DNA from: Didymella arachidicola
Taxonomy: Eukaryota > Ascomycota > Dothideomycetes > Pleosporales > Didymellaceae
Direction of reading: 5' to 3'
Length of the DNA: 64,000 nt
Assembly (NCBI GenBank): GCA_016630955.3
Contig: CM049995.1
Location: forward strand, 806,001-870,000
In this document: piece by piece, positions 31,548 through 44,098 of the stretch
Numbering within the stretch: the first letter of the stretch is position 1
Layout of the letters: each line of letters starts with the position of its first letter
Made by a program: the position numbers and the translations under genes
The notes under the pieces: generated by a model
The model's database searches: none
What the model was told of the DNA's origin: nothing
The model's input: the letters and a program-made list of their open reading frames with translations, nothing else

Positions 31548-33008
31548 TCAATCAACAGCAAATGCTGCGCCAAAGATACTGCAGCGTCAAAGGCCGGCAG
31601 TCCAACGGGAGTTGATTTCTACGCCCCGGCAATTTCGAAACACTGTGGCGGTGGTTGGGATTGATGTTGTGAAGTCGGACGAGTCGAATTTGAAGGAGGC
31701 AAATCCGGAATCCTTGGGTCGCTGCTAAGGCAACTTTGTCGACGATTGTGAGGTTGCTGAGGTGGGACTGAAGTGAACCTGGAATCTCAACATGTAGTCA
31801 AGAGCAACAGAACAGCGAAATGATGTCGAAGAGAAATTTGTGAGTCCTTGTAATGTCTGAGCACGAGGAGTTATCAAGGCCGAGCTTTCGTTCATGAAAG
31901 GCAGACCAGTTAGCCCCGTGCGCTAGACCAAACGCAAGGAGGCACGATGCTCAAGCTCCACCGCGAAGTCACGAGTCAAGGACATTCGAGCGGGGGTCCT
32001 AACCCGACAGGAGCTTACCCTGACCTGCCTAGCCACGATTCTTAAGATCACGACTTCGCGTTATCAAAAGAAGCAATTCCCGATGCGTCCGGCCTTGTAC
32101 CAGGATGCGTCGAGCCTCTGTGCCATGTACCCGGGCCTGATGTGCATAAGTATCGGGCACGTCATACTACATATGAACCCTAAATCGAACAGTCAAACAT
32201 CTCTGCTTCTATATTGCATTTGACAACGACCCTAGCCTTATCCTCTGTCGTGCGGGACTGGAGGCGGAACGTTACCGCTCGGTGAGAGAGCGGTGCCCCG
32301 CATTGTCGATCACCGGATGAGTTCCCGATAGCCTGCTTCGTAGGTGTCGAATCGCAGAACTCACAATTCAACGAATCAGAGAAACGATGACAGTAATTGT
32401 TCGATCCTTCGAGCATCTGCAACAGCTGTCGGCAGCTGAGAGATAGTCTGATGTTCACATATCAGCTAGCTAAGAAGCCGCAAATCGTACGACCGCGGCC
32501 GCGCGGTGAATATGTAGGCTGTTGCAGGTTTTCAAGTATCGAAGTGCCATGCGCTGCTCGCGTTGACCTTTCTGGTAGTCTGCGGCCATGCAGCACTTAC
32601 ACACGTCCATCGTCACGCACTTGCTTTCGTAGTAAAGGTCGGCCTACCGTGCATCATTGTGGCAAATATGGCTTCATTGGGCTGTTTACGACTACAAGCT
32701 GCAGTGGCAAGTCAAAGATATCAAGACAAACCGTACTATATGGAGGTCTCTGTGCATTTCGAACGGTGCGGATGTGAATTCAATCAAAAAGTAAAGTGCG
32801 TCGTGAGCAAGAGCGAATACCTGACATGTGTAGGGTTTGGCGACGTATTGACCAGGTATTGTGACCATCGAGTCCGTGCCATCTGCAAAGATAGACACCA
32901 GAGTATGCTTTCGCGTTGCTTCTGTTGTAAGTTCGAGAGAGGAAGGTTTCGTTGATGTTCTTATGCCGCTCGAAGTACTGACTGATGTCCTACCGGGGTC
33001 CTCACACC
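31548..33008. other. Intergenic, no gene seen
   Basis: About 1.46 kb between the MITE and the 3' end of the CIA30 gene. Scattered short frames show no recognisable product. Confidence 0.5.
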
Positions 33009-33938
33009 CTAAGGTAGTCGATCGTACTTCGCCATCCTCCACCAGTTCCTAGGTGTCATCATGCTTATATCAAGGCCTTTGTACCAGCAGACACCCGTGC
33101 AGAAGGCCCATGTAGTGCCGAAGATGAGTGCGAGACCAACGAGTCTGGAGTTCTTCCATGAACAAGGCTCCTTCTTCTGTTGGATATAAGCTATATACCT
33201 GTTAATACAGCTTATACAACTTACCTCGACTGCGGCGTAGTCGCTTTTCTCACTCGTGAAACCTGCCTCAAGGTCTGCTGGCCGCGAAACAGCTTTCACT
33301 GACTTGATCTCGACTGAGAAGTCGCCCTCCTGGGTGCCGAAGAAACTCCTCATCATGAAGCTCCACCTCTTGACACTCTTCGTGCGGAGTGGTGGCGCAT
33401 CATGCTTCTGCTTACCGCGATAAGTTGGCTTCAGCTCACTCCAGGGGATGAAAACTGAATAGTTTCCTGCGGCGTTGAAGTCGTACTCATAGCTAATGGT
33501 GGACTGCTCCCGGCCGTCGTCCATAAGTGGGAGGATCTCATCTTTCAGTACAAAAGTGTACCGTTTGCCGTCATCAACTCCGACATCCAAGTGAATCCCG
33601 TCGTAGGCAGAGAGATCCCAGGTGCGGTCCTCACCAGCTGTGCGTTGGCTAGCAAAACCGGCACCACCCAGGGTTTTGATGTCTAGGTTGCCATGGAAGC
33701 GCGCCGTTGAGCCTTTGATATCAAGATAGGACTATTGGATTGGTTAGCACTTTGTTCCATTTTCGGTTTTGTGAGGAGCTTTAGATTACCTGCGACTTTC
33801 CACCGCGGACTCTATCGTCGCTAGACGTCCAGTCTCTGGCGTCCCAACCTCTGCAATGAATGTCAGCGCTGCTGAGTTCAGCAGACACGTAAAGTAAACT
33901 CACTCCGAGCCTCCGAAGATTGTTTTGGACTGGCCCAT
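33009..33938 (-). CDS. CIA30-family protein (complex I intermediate-associated protein 30)
   Basis: Four exons: complement(33009..33176, 33225..33731, 33790..33850, 33904..33938), 256 residues. The start MGQSKTIFGGSEGWDARDWTSSDDRVRGGKSQ is assembled across exons 1-2 and carries the family motif W-x-DDRVRGGKSQ. Exon 3 supplies the jelly-roll core (FHGNLDIKTLGGAGFASQRT, KRYTFVLKDE, FIPWSELKPTYRGK, SFMMRSFFGTQEGDF). A hydrophobic C-terminal helix follows (LVGLALIFGTTWAFCTGVCW). Known: CIA30/NDUFAF1 helps assemble the membrane arm of mitochondrial complex I; fungi also have CIA30-like paralogues of unknown role, and no clear mitochondrial presequence is visible here. The last intron (48 bp) is a multiple of three and stop-free. 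The gene is divergent from the DUF202 gene, 199 bp away. Confidence 0.88.
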
Positions 33939-34137
33939 GGTGATCATTGATGTAAGTTGTAGTGCTGCTGAGCTCACCATGAAAGCCATTGGGTGATGAC
34001 TTCATTGCCGTTCGTTGCGCGGTCCGTGCGGTTTTTACAAACGTGACCGAATCAAGTGCCGTGCCTGAGTAACACCGACGTTCACACTTGAACCTCTTGC
34101 GCATTTTGAATACATTCTTCCTACATCCCTTGCTATC

Positions 34138-34817
34138 ATGATGGATTTCAGAGATCTGGGTCAGATGGGTGATACAGACGAGTCGATCCTTGACGCACCG
34201 TACCGTCCGTTTTACAACATCTTTGCATCGAAGCCAGTACTTGTCAAGCAGTAGCCTGCCCCGCTGGTTTCCGAAGTTGTTGTGCTGATGTAGCTACAGA
34301 GACAACAACTATGATCGAAAAGCCTTCAGGGAGCGGCCGCTCCTTGGAGTGCTGTTGTTCGATAACGTCGCCTCCGAGGCACGAGATATCGCGGCCAACG
34401 AAAGAAGTATATTTCTGATGACCAGGCCCAGCAACTCTCTAACAGTAACAGCATTCTTGTCATGGTTGAAGCTTAGTGTATACATGTCCATCGTAGCTGT
34501 AGCCATTGTTCTGAACTTTCACTTGAAATCGAAGCCGTCCACCCTTGGTAAGAGACCAGAGCGCCAATATGATTGTACAATACTCACAGGACGTAGAGAG
34601 AAAGTGGTCGCTTCCGCTCGGTATCGTATTCTGGCTACTGTCGTTAGCGTGCCTGCTGTCCGGAGTGGCCAACTACATCAGTACAGTCTCAGGTTACAGC
34701 CACCGTCAGGCACTTGTACAGACAGGCTGGAAAACACAGACTGTATTTACTGTGGTCGCAGCAGCGATTGTGGCTACTTGCGTATTGTTGTTGTCCACGA
34801 ATGCACAGAACCGCTAG
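34138..34817 (+). CDS. DUF202 small membrane protein
   Basis: Three exons, 34138..34250, 34300..34547 and 34597..34817, giving 193 residues. Both 49-bp introns (GTAGCC...CTACAG with a GCTGAT branch; GTAAGA...CGTAG with CTCAC) join in phase. The protein has a soluble N-terminus (MMDFRDLGQMGDTDESILDAPYRPFYN). The DUF202 signature follows (ARDIAANERSIFLMTRPSNSL), then three hydrophobic helices at about 90-112, 126-150 and 169-188. Known: DUF202 occurs in small bacterial and fungal membrane proteins and in VTC polyphosphate-complex subunits; this protein is stand-alone. Function is not established. It shares a 199-bp promoter with the CIA30 gene. Confidence 0.83.
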
Positions 34818-34967
34818 ATGCGTCCGATTCATTCTTAGATTTCGTAGATACCCCAAGCTCTCACTCATCTCATACACAATAGCATCGTCATTTGCGCTGT
34901 TCTTCAAGCTCCATCATGTTAACGGGCTTTTTTTGCCTCTCCAAACATGTGTGCATCTCGGCGGTTC

Positions 34968-35844
34968 TTAGTCAGCCTCGAGCACTGCCCATGTCTGGTC
35001 ATCGACAGTTGTGTAGATGAGACCGCCCGCCAGAAGCTCATCGCCAGCCTTCAAAACATCCACAGATTCCAATCCGAGATCGGCTGCAACCTGGTTGCAG
35101 TTTATCCCTTCGTTGCCTTGAGGAGTTATCCGCAGGTATTGGAACACTTTCTTGCAGAGAGAGTTGTAGGCAGACAGATTGTGAGTCCCATAGACGCCTC
35201 CATCTTGTTGAACAGCGCCGCCATTGGTGTTGGCGGCATCGGCGCCAGCGTTGCCTCCACCGAGTGGTCCCCGTGTGAGTTGCAAATGAATGTAGGTAGC
35301 TTCGAGCAGATGGTACGACACTTCGTTCATGTCTTCGACAGGGCGGATAATTTGTGCACCGACTGATCTTCTGTCGTTGAAGCTTTTCAACTTTCCCCAT
35401 GCCCGACAGTATGAGCCTTCGACGAGCTTGGCCTTGATAGGGTCGTTCTGATCAACGGTATCTGAGTCGACCCACTGCTTGACCTCGATACTACCGGTGC
35501 CGTCGTCGAGTCTGTACGTCGTGTTGGTTGTCTGTGTCGATATGTTGCGGATTTGACCGACGAAGGTCAGCTGTAATACATTAGCGGGTGCCGCACATGT
35601 CCATCAGAAAGTTATGTACTTGTGAAACAGGGTTGCCATCGATTTTGAAAGTATCGTTTCCGGCATCGGACTGAGCGTCGAGAATCTGCTTGATCGTAAC
35701 AGGGCGGAGAGAGTCTTGCTGCTGTTTGTCGCGTCCACCTGGACTCTGTTGGCTGCCGTCTCCGGGTATGAAGCCACCGCCGCCAGCGCCGGCGCCGGCG
35801 CCGTACGATGTGTACGATGTCTCGTAAGCGTTATAACCTGACAT
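34968..35844 (-). CDS. RFA2: Replication protein A 32-kDa subunit (RPA2)
   Basis: Two exons, complement(34968..35570, 35620..35844), 275 residues. The intron (49 bp, donor GTACAT, acceptor TTACAG) joins GNPVSQ to LTFVGQIRNIS in phase. Layout: a Gly/Ala/Ser/Tyr-rich N-terminus (the usual phosphorylated tail), an OB fold (VTIKQIL, LTFVGQIRNISTQTTNTTYRLDDGTGSIEVKQW, YCRAWGKLKSF) and a C-terminal winged helix (LCKKVFQYLRI, NQVAADLGL, GGLIYTTVDDQTW). Known: RPA2 is the middle subunit of the heterotrimeric ssDNA-binding complex used in replication, repair and checkpoint signalling in the nucleus. It is divergent from DBP10, with an MCB-like ACGCGT at 35952 in between. Confidence 0.95.
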
Positions 35845-35951
35845 TGTGAATAAGATGCGTTGCGTATGTATAGAAGAAAGAGCGCATACTCATCTTCGCC
35901 GGATGGCGGATCTAATGTGTAGGCAGATATGGAGGGGAAACATCAAGAGCA

Positions 35952-35957
35952 ACGCGT
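35952..35957. promoter_or_regulatory. MCB-like element ACGCGT in the RFA2/DBP10 promoter
   Basis: A perfect ACGCGT lies 108 bases upstream of the RFA2 start, with AACGCGCT a few bases further on. MBF-type factors bind ACGCGT in promoters of S-phase genes including RPA subunits, so cell-cycle control is a reasonable inference. A single hexamer could also occur by chance. Confidence 0.4.
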
Positions 35958-36125
35958 CCAAAACGCGCTACCGCGCCTGCCTGTTTGCATCGCGACCCCA
36001 CATGACGATCACTTAGCGCATGTGTGGCCCCACTTAAATTTCGCTCGAAACTTCAGGATGCCAGCCGTCGTCGCCGCAATCAAACATCGCACGCCACGCT
36101 CGAAGGATTTCACCACGGAGCGACC

Positions 36126-38907
36126 ATGGCTCCTCGCGCAGCCTCACCGGCGCTATCCGAGAACGAATTCGATATCTTCGACAACCTCGCGGGTTCAGAC
36201 GCTGAAGAACAGGGTAATGACTTGGGCGCAGATCTCGGCATCGATCTCGACGTTGGTAGCGATGGAGGATCAGACGACGAGGCATTCATTGCCGCGAAGC
36301 AAGCTGCCTCAAACCGAAAAGCTGCAAATGTCAAGGGCACTGGCAAGAAGGGCGGTGGCTTCCAGGCCATGGGCCTGAATGCGCTGCTTCTGAAGGCTAT
36401 CCAGCAAAAAGGCTTCAAGATGGCAACACCAATTCAGCGAAAGGCGATTCCACTTCTGCTGCAGGGTGAAGACGTGGTTGGCATGGCTAGGACAGGTTCC
36501 GGGAAGACTGCTGCATTCGTCATCCCAATGATTGAAAAGCTCAAAACGCACTCTGCGAAGGTTGGCGCTCGTGGAATTATCATGTCTCCTTCCCGTGAGC
36601 TTGCGCTGCAGACATTGAAGGTTGTCAAGGAATTTGGTCGGGGCACAGATCTGCGGACGATTTTGCTTGTCGGCGGTGATAGCCTGGAAGAGCGTACGTG
36701 GGACAGAGCATATTCACGAGGAACCATACTAATAGCACTGCAGAGTTTAGCTCAATGACCACGAACCCGGACATCATTATCGCCACCCCCGGTCGGTTCC
36801 TGCATCTCAAAGTTGAAATGGGTCTGGATCTATCCTCCGTACGATACATCTGCTTCGACGAAGCTGATCGATTGTTCGAAATGGGCTTTGCAGCACAGCT
36901 TGCTGAGATACTGCACGCCCTTCCGACGTCAAGACAAACCCTACTGTTCAGTGCCACTCTACCAAAGTCACTTGTGGAGTTCGCTCGTGCAGGTCTGCAA
37001 GACCCTAAGCTCATCCGTCTCGACGCTGAAAGCAAAATCTCTCCTGATCTGAAGAGTGCATATTTCACCATCAAGTCCGGAGATCGAGACGGAGCGCTGC
37101 TCTACTTGCTTGAACAGGTTATCAAGGTACCGCCTGGAGAGACAGAGGCGGCTAAGGCGCGAAAAGAAGAGGGCAGTTTGAGCGTTGGCGCAAAGCGCAA
37201 ACGTAAGCAATTCACCGCAAGGGACGCTGCGGTGGCTGAGTCCACAATCATCTTCGCCGCTACCAAACATCGAGTCGAGTATCTGTCCGAGCTTTTGAAG
37301 TCTCTCGGCTATCCAGTGTCTTACTGTGAGTCACTCTCGGTCACTGACAGGGAAGAACCCCCGGCTAATCACAGTGTCTAGTGTACGGAAACTTGGACCA
37401 AACAGCACGCAAAGCCCACGTCGAGGAGTTCCGTTCTGGTCTTACCCGAATTCTGGTTGTTACCGACGTCGCAGCACGTGGTGTCGATATGCCTCACATC
37501 AATCACGTCATCAACTACGACTTTCCATCACAACCGAAGATCTGCGTCCACAGAGTTGGGCGAACAGCTCGTGCCGGGCGTAAGGGCTGGGCGTACAGCT
37601 TGTGTCGACACGTCGATCTCCCGTATTTGTTGGACCTGCAGCTGTTTCTCGGCCAACGAATGCTTGTCGGAAGAACCACCGAAGAAGCGAACTTTGCTGA
37701 GGATTTCGTCGTCGGTAGTCTCGCTCCCTACCAGCTGGAGGCTTCAGTCGAAGTAGTGAACAAGCAGCTTGCCGACGATGAAGATTTGGCGTTGTTGCAA
37801 AGTGTCGCTGACAAGGGTGAGAAGCAGTACCAGAGAACGCGCAACCAAGCCAGTGCACCGAGTGTGCACCGGACTAAGGAACTACTTGCAAATCCTCATT
37901 TTGCTGATACACATGTTTTATTCAAGGATGAGGTTCACGATGCGCTGCAAGAGAAGGAGAAAATGCTCCAGAGGATCCAAGGTTTCAGACCTGCGGAGAC
38001 CGTATTCGAAATTGGGAGACGTGGCACGCAGAGTGAAACCGCTGAGATCATGCGTAGAAGAAGAATACAGGTTGAGAGGCAACAGGAGAAGCAAAGAGCT
38101 AATGCACGAGCTAGCGATGCGCCTGTCACGAGCCTTGCAACACCTGGCGAGGCTGATGAAGAAAATGTCAACTCAAAAGACGATGATGATGTGCCAGCTG
38201 ACACTGGTGCATATGACTCTGATTCTGACGAGCTTGAGGTATCCGTATCCATGCCCGCTTCGAAGAAGCCCAAGAACGACGACTTCAGAGAAGACGAGTT
38301 CTTCATGTCTTACCTGCCGAAGGAAAACTACGCAGAGGAGAAGGCATACGGTGTTAGCGGCGGAGACGCGGGAAATAATTTCGTCTCAGCTGCAAGAGCC
38401 GCGGAAATGTCGCTCGTCAATGATGAAATTCAGGGTTTTGCAGATGCGAGCAAAGCACGCATGAGATGGGATAAGAAGGCCAAGAAATATGTGGCTCGCG
38501 CCAACGACGAGGACGGCTCGAAGGGTGCCAAAATGATTCGTGGCGAGAGTGGTCAGAAAATTGCTGCCAGTTTCCGCAGTGGGCGTTTTGACGACTGGCG
38601 CAAGGCAAACAAGATGAGTCGTATTCCGCGCGTTGGCGAACAAGAAGCTCCAGGTCGCGCACCTGGCAAAGCTCAACACTACAAACACAAGGCTGAGAAG
38701 GCACCTAAGGAAGCAGACAAATACCGCGACGACTACGAAGTGCAGAAGAAGAGGGTCCAAGAAGCCAAGGAGAAGCGTGTTGGCAAGTTCAAGGACGGCA
38801 CCGGCAAGAGCGAGCTCAAGGACGTCAATGCCGTGCAAAAGCAGCGCAAGATTGCAGAGCAGCGTCAAAAGAAGAACGCTAGGCCATCGAAGAAGAAGAA
38901 GTTTTGA
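36126..38907 (+). CDS. DBP10: DEAD-box RNA helicase DBP10 (60S biogenesis)
   Basis: Three exons, 36126..36693, 36744..37325 and 37382..38907, giving 891 residues. The introns (50 and 56 bp) join SLEE-QFSSM and YPVSY-LYGNL in phase. Motifs in order: Q motif GFKMATPIQRKAIP (about 95), Walker A ARTGSGKT (120), DEAD in FDEADRLFEMGF (about 227), SAT (257), ARGVD and HRVGRTARAG (439). A DBP10-type C-terminal domain follows near 700-770 (FVSAARAAEMSLVNDEIQGF, MRWDKKAKKYV), then a Lys-rich tail. Known: Dbp10 is a nucleolar ATPase working in pre-60S maturation near the peptidyl-transferase centre. Start ATG 36126 (MAPRAASPALSENEFDIFDNL) is preferred to the longer frame at 36024. Confidence 0.95.
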
Positions 38908-41900
38908 GTTCATTGTTCAATACCCGGCTCGCACTCTAGCAAATGCATCAATACAAACTCTATCTGGAGGAAGGCGGACTGATATTTGCCGTGGCATCTA
39001 CACCTCCATCTTACGCTAACGAACGTTGTGGCGCACTGTGCGGCTGGAATGCGTCGTGGCTTCTTTCGGCATGGCTTTCGCGCCGATAAAGTTCATCGTG
39101 AAAGTCCCTGCGCACCATCACATCCTACGGCGAGTGCGTTGCGGTCAATAAGGCAAGCGAGCTATTTGCATCTTACCGTTCTTGCTAGCATGTGTTGCGA
39201 CATCAGGCCACCTACTAAGGCCTGCGCCTCATCGGCTAGACGCGCAGAGCAACCTACGATCCTACAGGATGTTGAGGTTGCTTTTACCATGCCGCATACA
39301 TCTCAGCGTCTGTATACGCCTCGGATGGCTACTCGCGGACTGTTAGGTTCTGTAGTTGGTCTGGAATGCCCCGGCGGCCTACAACAGCTACTGTGCTTAC
39401 TGTCCACATCGTCGGTGGGATTCTCGCGGACTGTTAGGTTCTGTAGTTGGTCTGGAATGCCCCGGCGGCCTACAACAGCTACTGTGCTTACTGTCCACAT
39501 CGTCGGTGGGATTCTCGCGGAATATGCCATACACAGCAGGCGTGAGTGGCAACTTCGCTGTGCCACACATCTGCATCTGTAGGGATACAGCCCACATGAC
39601 TATGACTTCCACGAGATGTGCAAATTGGACCAATAGTGGCTTTGCCCCGAAGGCCACTTTCCGGTACCAAGCCGCTGGACACAATATGTCCGCCTTGATG
39701 TGCTCTCAAGTATTGCCCAAGCTTTTGGGTTCGTGTGGCTGTTGACCAACTGCTCATTAGGATTGCCAGGCTGCAGGCGAGTGTCCTAGCCAGACCAGTA
39801 CGGTGCACGATAGAGTTCAGGCTTTATCGACACACAATAGAGTTGACACTTGGCAGGCGTCCGCGTATTGAGAGGTAACTGCCACACCCACGATGCCCGA
39901 CTCAGGCATCGAGGGTCCTCCTTGCATGGCGAGCACGCACGTCATCCGACCAGGAGATTTTTCGTGCCGGACAAAATGTCCGCGCTATTCGTATTGGAAG
40001 TCCTCTGATAGCCTTGAGAGTGCACCAGGCGGCTCACGGTCCACTTAGCGCCCAAGCCCATCAGAACCTCAATACTGTGGTAATTTAAGTGTAACCCGAC
40101 CTTCGAGGTATTCTGGAAAACGCCACCATGTCTTGGGCGTAACAAGAGCACGCTTCTGTGTGACAGGCGCACGAGGCCAGGGACTACAAACGTTTGGTTG
40201 TACAAATATAACAAAGTTCGGTCCTGCAGCCACTGATGGATTCTCGCAATAAATGTGTGCCACAAATGTAATCTCCCAGCGTCCTCCAACGGCTTTCTGA
40301 TATGATGATACAGCCGAAGTAGGGCGGCAATCTCTTCGCCAAAGCCTGTTACAACTTTCAATGAAAATCTTCGGCTTCCGAAGAAGCAAGGAAGCTATGC
40401 GGCCGCGGACCCCTACCCCCTTGTGGTGTGGTGAGGTCGCTAAAGGCTGTACACAGCGGCTCACACTCACGAGACATGTCTTACGGCGGAATATCGACGC
40501 CTTACCGACAGAAATTTCGGGTTCAGCGGTGGGCCGGTTGCTATCACATGGATGATGGTGGGCATGAAGGTACGTAAGGATCAGCCTGCAAATCTCCATG
40601 AGAAGGAGCTGCGGGCGAAATGTGCATGAAGCTGGTAGGGAGGCCCTCACGTATACGGATGTCGGCATGTGCTAATCCCACAAGGCCGTCTACTCGGGCC
40701 GTACCCAGACGCAAATCGAGGACGGTGCAAGGATTTTTCGATAGCGAGACCCCTGACCCGCGCTACTTTTGGCACAAACAACGTGTCCAGAAGCCCAGGC
40801 ACCGGTTCGTAGATCCCGCGGTCCAATCCGTGGCTGCCCTGTCGCAGCATGCATCCTGGTCTCGAGAACACCAAATTTGCTGCTGTGATGCTGCAGGGTC
40901 GTGATGTACGATCGTCTGTATAGGTGCTGGCGGTATAATGAGGTTCATGCGTCTGTCGAGCTCGGAGCAGAGCCCTTGATGCTACAGCGGCAGCGCCCGT
41001 CACCACGGGATGGGCAACAGCTTCCATTTCCCCGCCAGGCCGTTAGGCACATTGCATCTGCTGTAGCCTCGGAGCATCGTACTGAGAGATGACAGTCATC
41101 TAAAGACCTTCTCTTAATGACAGGATCCCCGACAGGAATTCTGGGTCAACGGACAATCGAAGGATCATATATTTTCCGCTCTGCTAGGATGAGCAGGGTG
41201 ACACGGCTGGTGCAGACATGGAAGCTCGAATCTCCGCGGTCGGCTGGACATGAAGGAGGAACGGTCATGCAGGTGCACAATGTTCCCTGCAGCTCGAATC
41301 TCGCTTCTTGCCGCAGAGAGGACCGAACGAGCCGCTTGCGGATGCAAAGTATGTCTTTCGCGGTGGAAAGGATGCAGGGCCGGTAGACAGAAGTGGATTT
41401 GAATTGTTTGCTTCACGAAGACGTCTGACCGGTTCACAACATTGGATCCGTGGTCGACACTCGCCTTAACCTGCATCAAGAGCTGTCCTCCGCACTGGCC
41501 CGTCTCAGCTTGGGCATAGATCATCCACGGCCCGCTACGCCGTCTTGAGCTTACCGAGTCGTCGAGTAATCCAACAGCGTGAACGGTGAGAGTCGCCTTC
41601 GGGCCTTCAACGGGGTCCTACTAGTGTCAACAATGCGCCTGCCTGACAATTCATCGCGCCTGCCAAGTTCCAACTGCCTGAAGAGGGAGCAGACAAAAGC
41701 GGCCCTTGGCGGGCAGCAGCGCACACCATTAGGTACCAACGTTGTTTGGTGGGCGCTCTGCATTCCAATGTCACGCGCAGCACCACTGCGATAAGTTCAA
41801 TTTGACAGCACATTGTCTCCTGCGTTATGCCCCAGGCGCTATGCGTGTCCTCTCTGCAAACTCAGTGCCGGCCCCGCAACAGAATTGCCAATGCCATCCC

Positions 41901-44098
41901 AGAGGCTCTCGGGCACTTTGCGGCGATCACGACGGACGGCGATTTCAGATCGAAGACATCTGCCACCGGACATTTTTGTCTGGCCGTCCCAAAGCAGCGC
42001 ATCCCAGTCCTATAGCAGCCAGCTAATATACCTCTGGCGGTTTCGCGACAACAGCATGACTCCGCATCTTCTTGAAGACTGGACGCCACCTCTAGCGCAT
42101 CAGGTTGGCTATTGGAAGATACCGCTGCGATGGGTGTTACTTTTTGTCTTTAACCAGGATCGCCTCCGTGCAGCGAGTCCGTTGTTTGATGCAACTCCAA
42201 GTGCCGCTCGGCAAGAGCGACGTCGTTTCGTATCGAATGCCTCCATGTCAGAAAGCATGTCACCAGCGACGCCCAGCGCTTACTTCCATGTGGCGCCCAT
42301 TGTTGTGTAGAAGGTAAGGCAGCGAATAATGAGTCGCCGAAAGACGCAAGCAGACAGAGCTAGCGGCGTCTATCCACCAGCCATGCGGGACCACCATCTG
42401 CCAGATCCATCACTTGCATGTGCTCTGGAAGCTTTTCAGCGCCGGCGTTCTGTGGCTCAGCTTGGCGCCGGGCTTTGCGGGTCTTTCCAACAAAGCAATG
42501 CACGCTGTCCGGCCGTAGGCTGCGTATGCTTTCGGCATCGACGCATCTGCTTATTGCCTTTCAAATCTGCAGGCGTCTCGCGCCTCTAACACCCGATGCA
42601 ATTGCGATCGCATGCAAACTTTCTGCCGTCGATCAGGTCAAATCGCGTCTCAGGTCGTCAAGCCTTAACCGCGAGGCCATGTCGATCACAGCAGCGGGCA
42701 TGATGCGGGCCCCTTCCCAGGCCTCATCACAGGGCGTTGGATATGTCCACCGATCTCGCTTTCGGGGAGGCTTCAGCTCGGTGTCGTTGCTGCGCGACTG
42801 CAAAGCCTCAAGAGGCTCGCAGTGCCTGGCGAGAAAGTTTCGGTAGCTGCGAGAGAGGGCCGCCAGCAGGGAGGCTCAGCATACGGTATACGGCCCATGC
42901 AGAGTGAGCTGCGAGTGCTGGCGACGATGGTTGGTCTGTGAGGCCCGAATGCCCAAGTGACAGATGCAAGCGTGAACCAGCATCGCGGGACTGGCCATGA
43001 AGGCCACACTTCACCATCAGCGCACTTTCACGGATGCTGTGTTTGCTGTAGAGCCCGTGTCCCTCGCCCATTGATGGAATTTCTTGCTCGAAGGACTCGA
43101 GGTCTGGCTCAGCACCCCCCCGGCTGGTCGCCTTGCTGTCCTCCTCCGCAGCACGCTCTCCGGCGCCCGCATTCAATCGCCAGCCGCGCTGTGCATTAAG
43201 GACGCCAACTTATGCTTTGCCTCGTTCTCAAGGTTTGCTTGGGCGGCTGCAAAACAATGGTGTAATTGAGCAGGCGCTAGGGCTTCGTTAGCTAGCCTTG
43301 GTCGAAGACGGTTCGGATAGCAGGGGGGCCAGCACAAGTGACAGGGCCCCCAGTCTTGCGCCAGCCCGCTGTGTCAATGCACTCTCCACGCCACGGCTGC
43401 CGTGCATACTTCCGCGGCTGCATCGACTGTCCTGGGAAACGGCAGACCTTTTTGTCGAAAGAACCATCAGCCGAACGAGGCCAGCATGTCGTTGTCCCCG
43501 ACAGGCACCCTTCCCTGCTCCCGTTGCCCGGAACACACCGTGGTCCCCGTCTCACGGCCGTCGTCCGTCATCTGCAAGTGTTCGCAGGGATTCTACAAGC
43601 ACCTGCAAGCAGAATCTCCATAGCCGGTTGTGGTTATTACTCGAGAACCTCCGCCGACTGGACAGAACCTGCTCTGTCTTTATGCGTCTCCTGTTGCTCA
43701 TTGGCTCCCTCATTCTCAACACCGACGCCTCACGTCCCACCTGGAGTCGCCCCATTACCTTCATACTGACCAGTCTTGACACCTTTGACGCTATCCGGTT
43801 CGTTGTTACTCTTCCTTGAAAGTCCTTGTCAGCCTTGAGCATCCTGTAATCCGGTACCTCGAGGGCAATATCAAAAAGGTACTCAACGAATCCCATCCCT
43901 CTCTCCCCTCCTCCCCCCTGCATTCGGGCTTGGAACAAATATGCAAGCCCACGGTGGTTCAGAACGGGTCGAGAAGGGAGATAGCATCTCTAGCGCACTT
44001 CAGACTATTGGGTCTGTTAACACAGCTAGCTGAGCTGCTTCCACATCGACGTTGCCCAGCTCTTACTTTGCTTGTTTGTGGGCTTACCTTGTGTCATC
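38908..44098. other. About 5.2 kb gene-poor region
   Basis: Many short overlapping frames on both strands, but no domain, tRNA, rRNA or transposon that I can support. It contains a 91-bp tandem duplication at 39332-39520. The right part probably includes a long 5' regulatory region for the Zn2Cys6 gene that follows. Confidence 0.55.
39332..39520. repeat. Two-copy 91-bp tandem duplication
   Basis: Unit 1 is 39332-39422 and unit 2 39423-39513, which look identical base for base; a third copy begins (CTCGCGG, 39514-39520) and stops. The unit starts CTCGCGGACTGTTAGG and ends GTCGGTGGGATT. It is noncoding as far as I can see. Confidence 0.95.

Noticed and set aside
31880..32040. A tRNA-like sequence in the spacer
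   Set aside because: Isolated GC-rich stretches resemble D-arm motifs, but no acceptor, anticodon and T stems can be paired together.
34597..34882. Reading the DUF202 gene straight through 34548-34882
   Set aside because: The unspliced frame loses the membrane helices. Splicing out 34548-34596 restores two further hydrophobic segments and a proper stop.
41813..42310. 165-residue plus-strand frame as a gene
   Set aside because: Starts with a non-ATG codon, has a composition typical of random GC-rich frames, overlaps equally long frames in other phases, and shows no motif.
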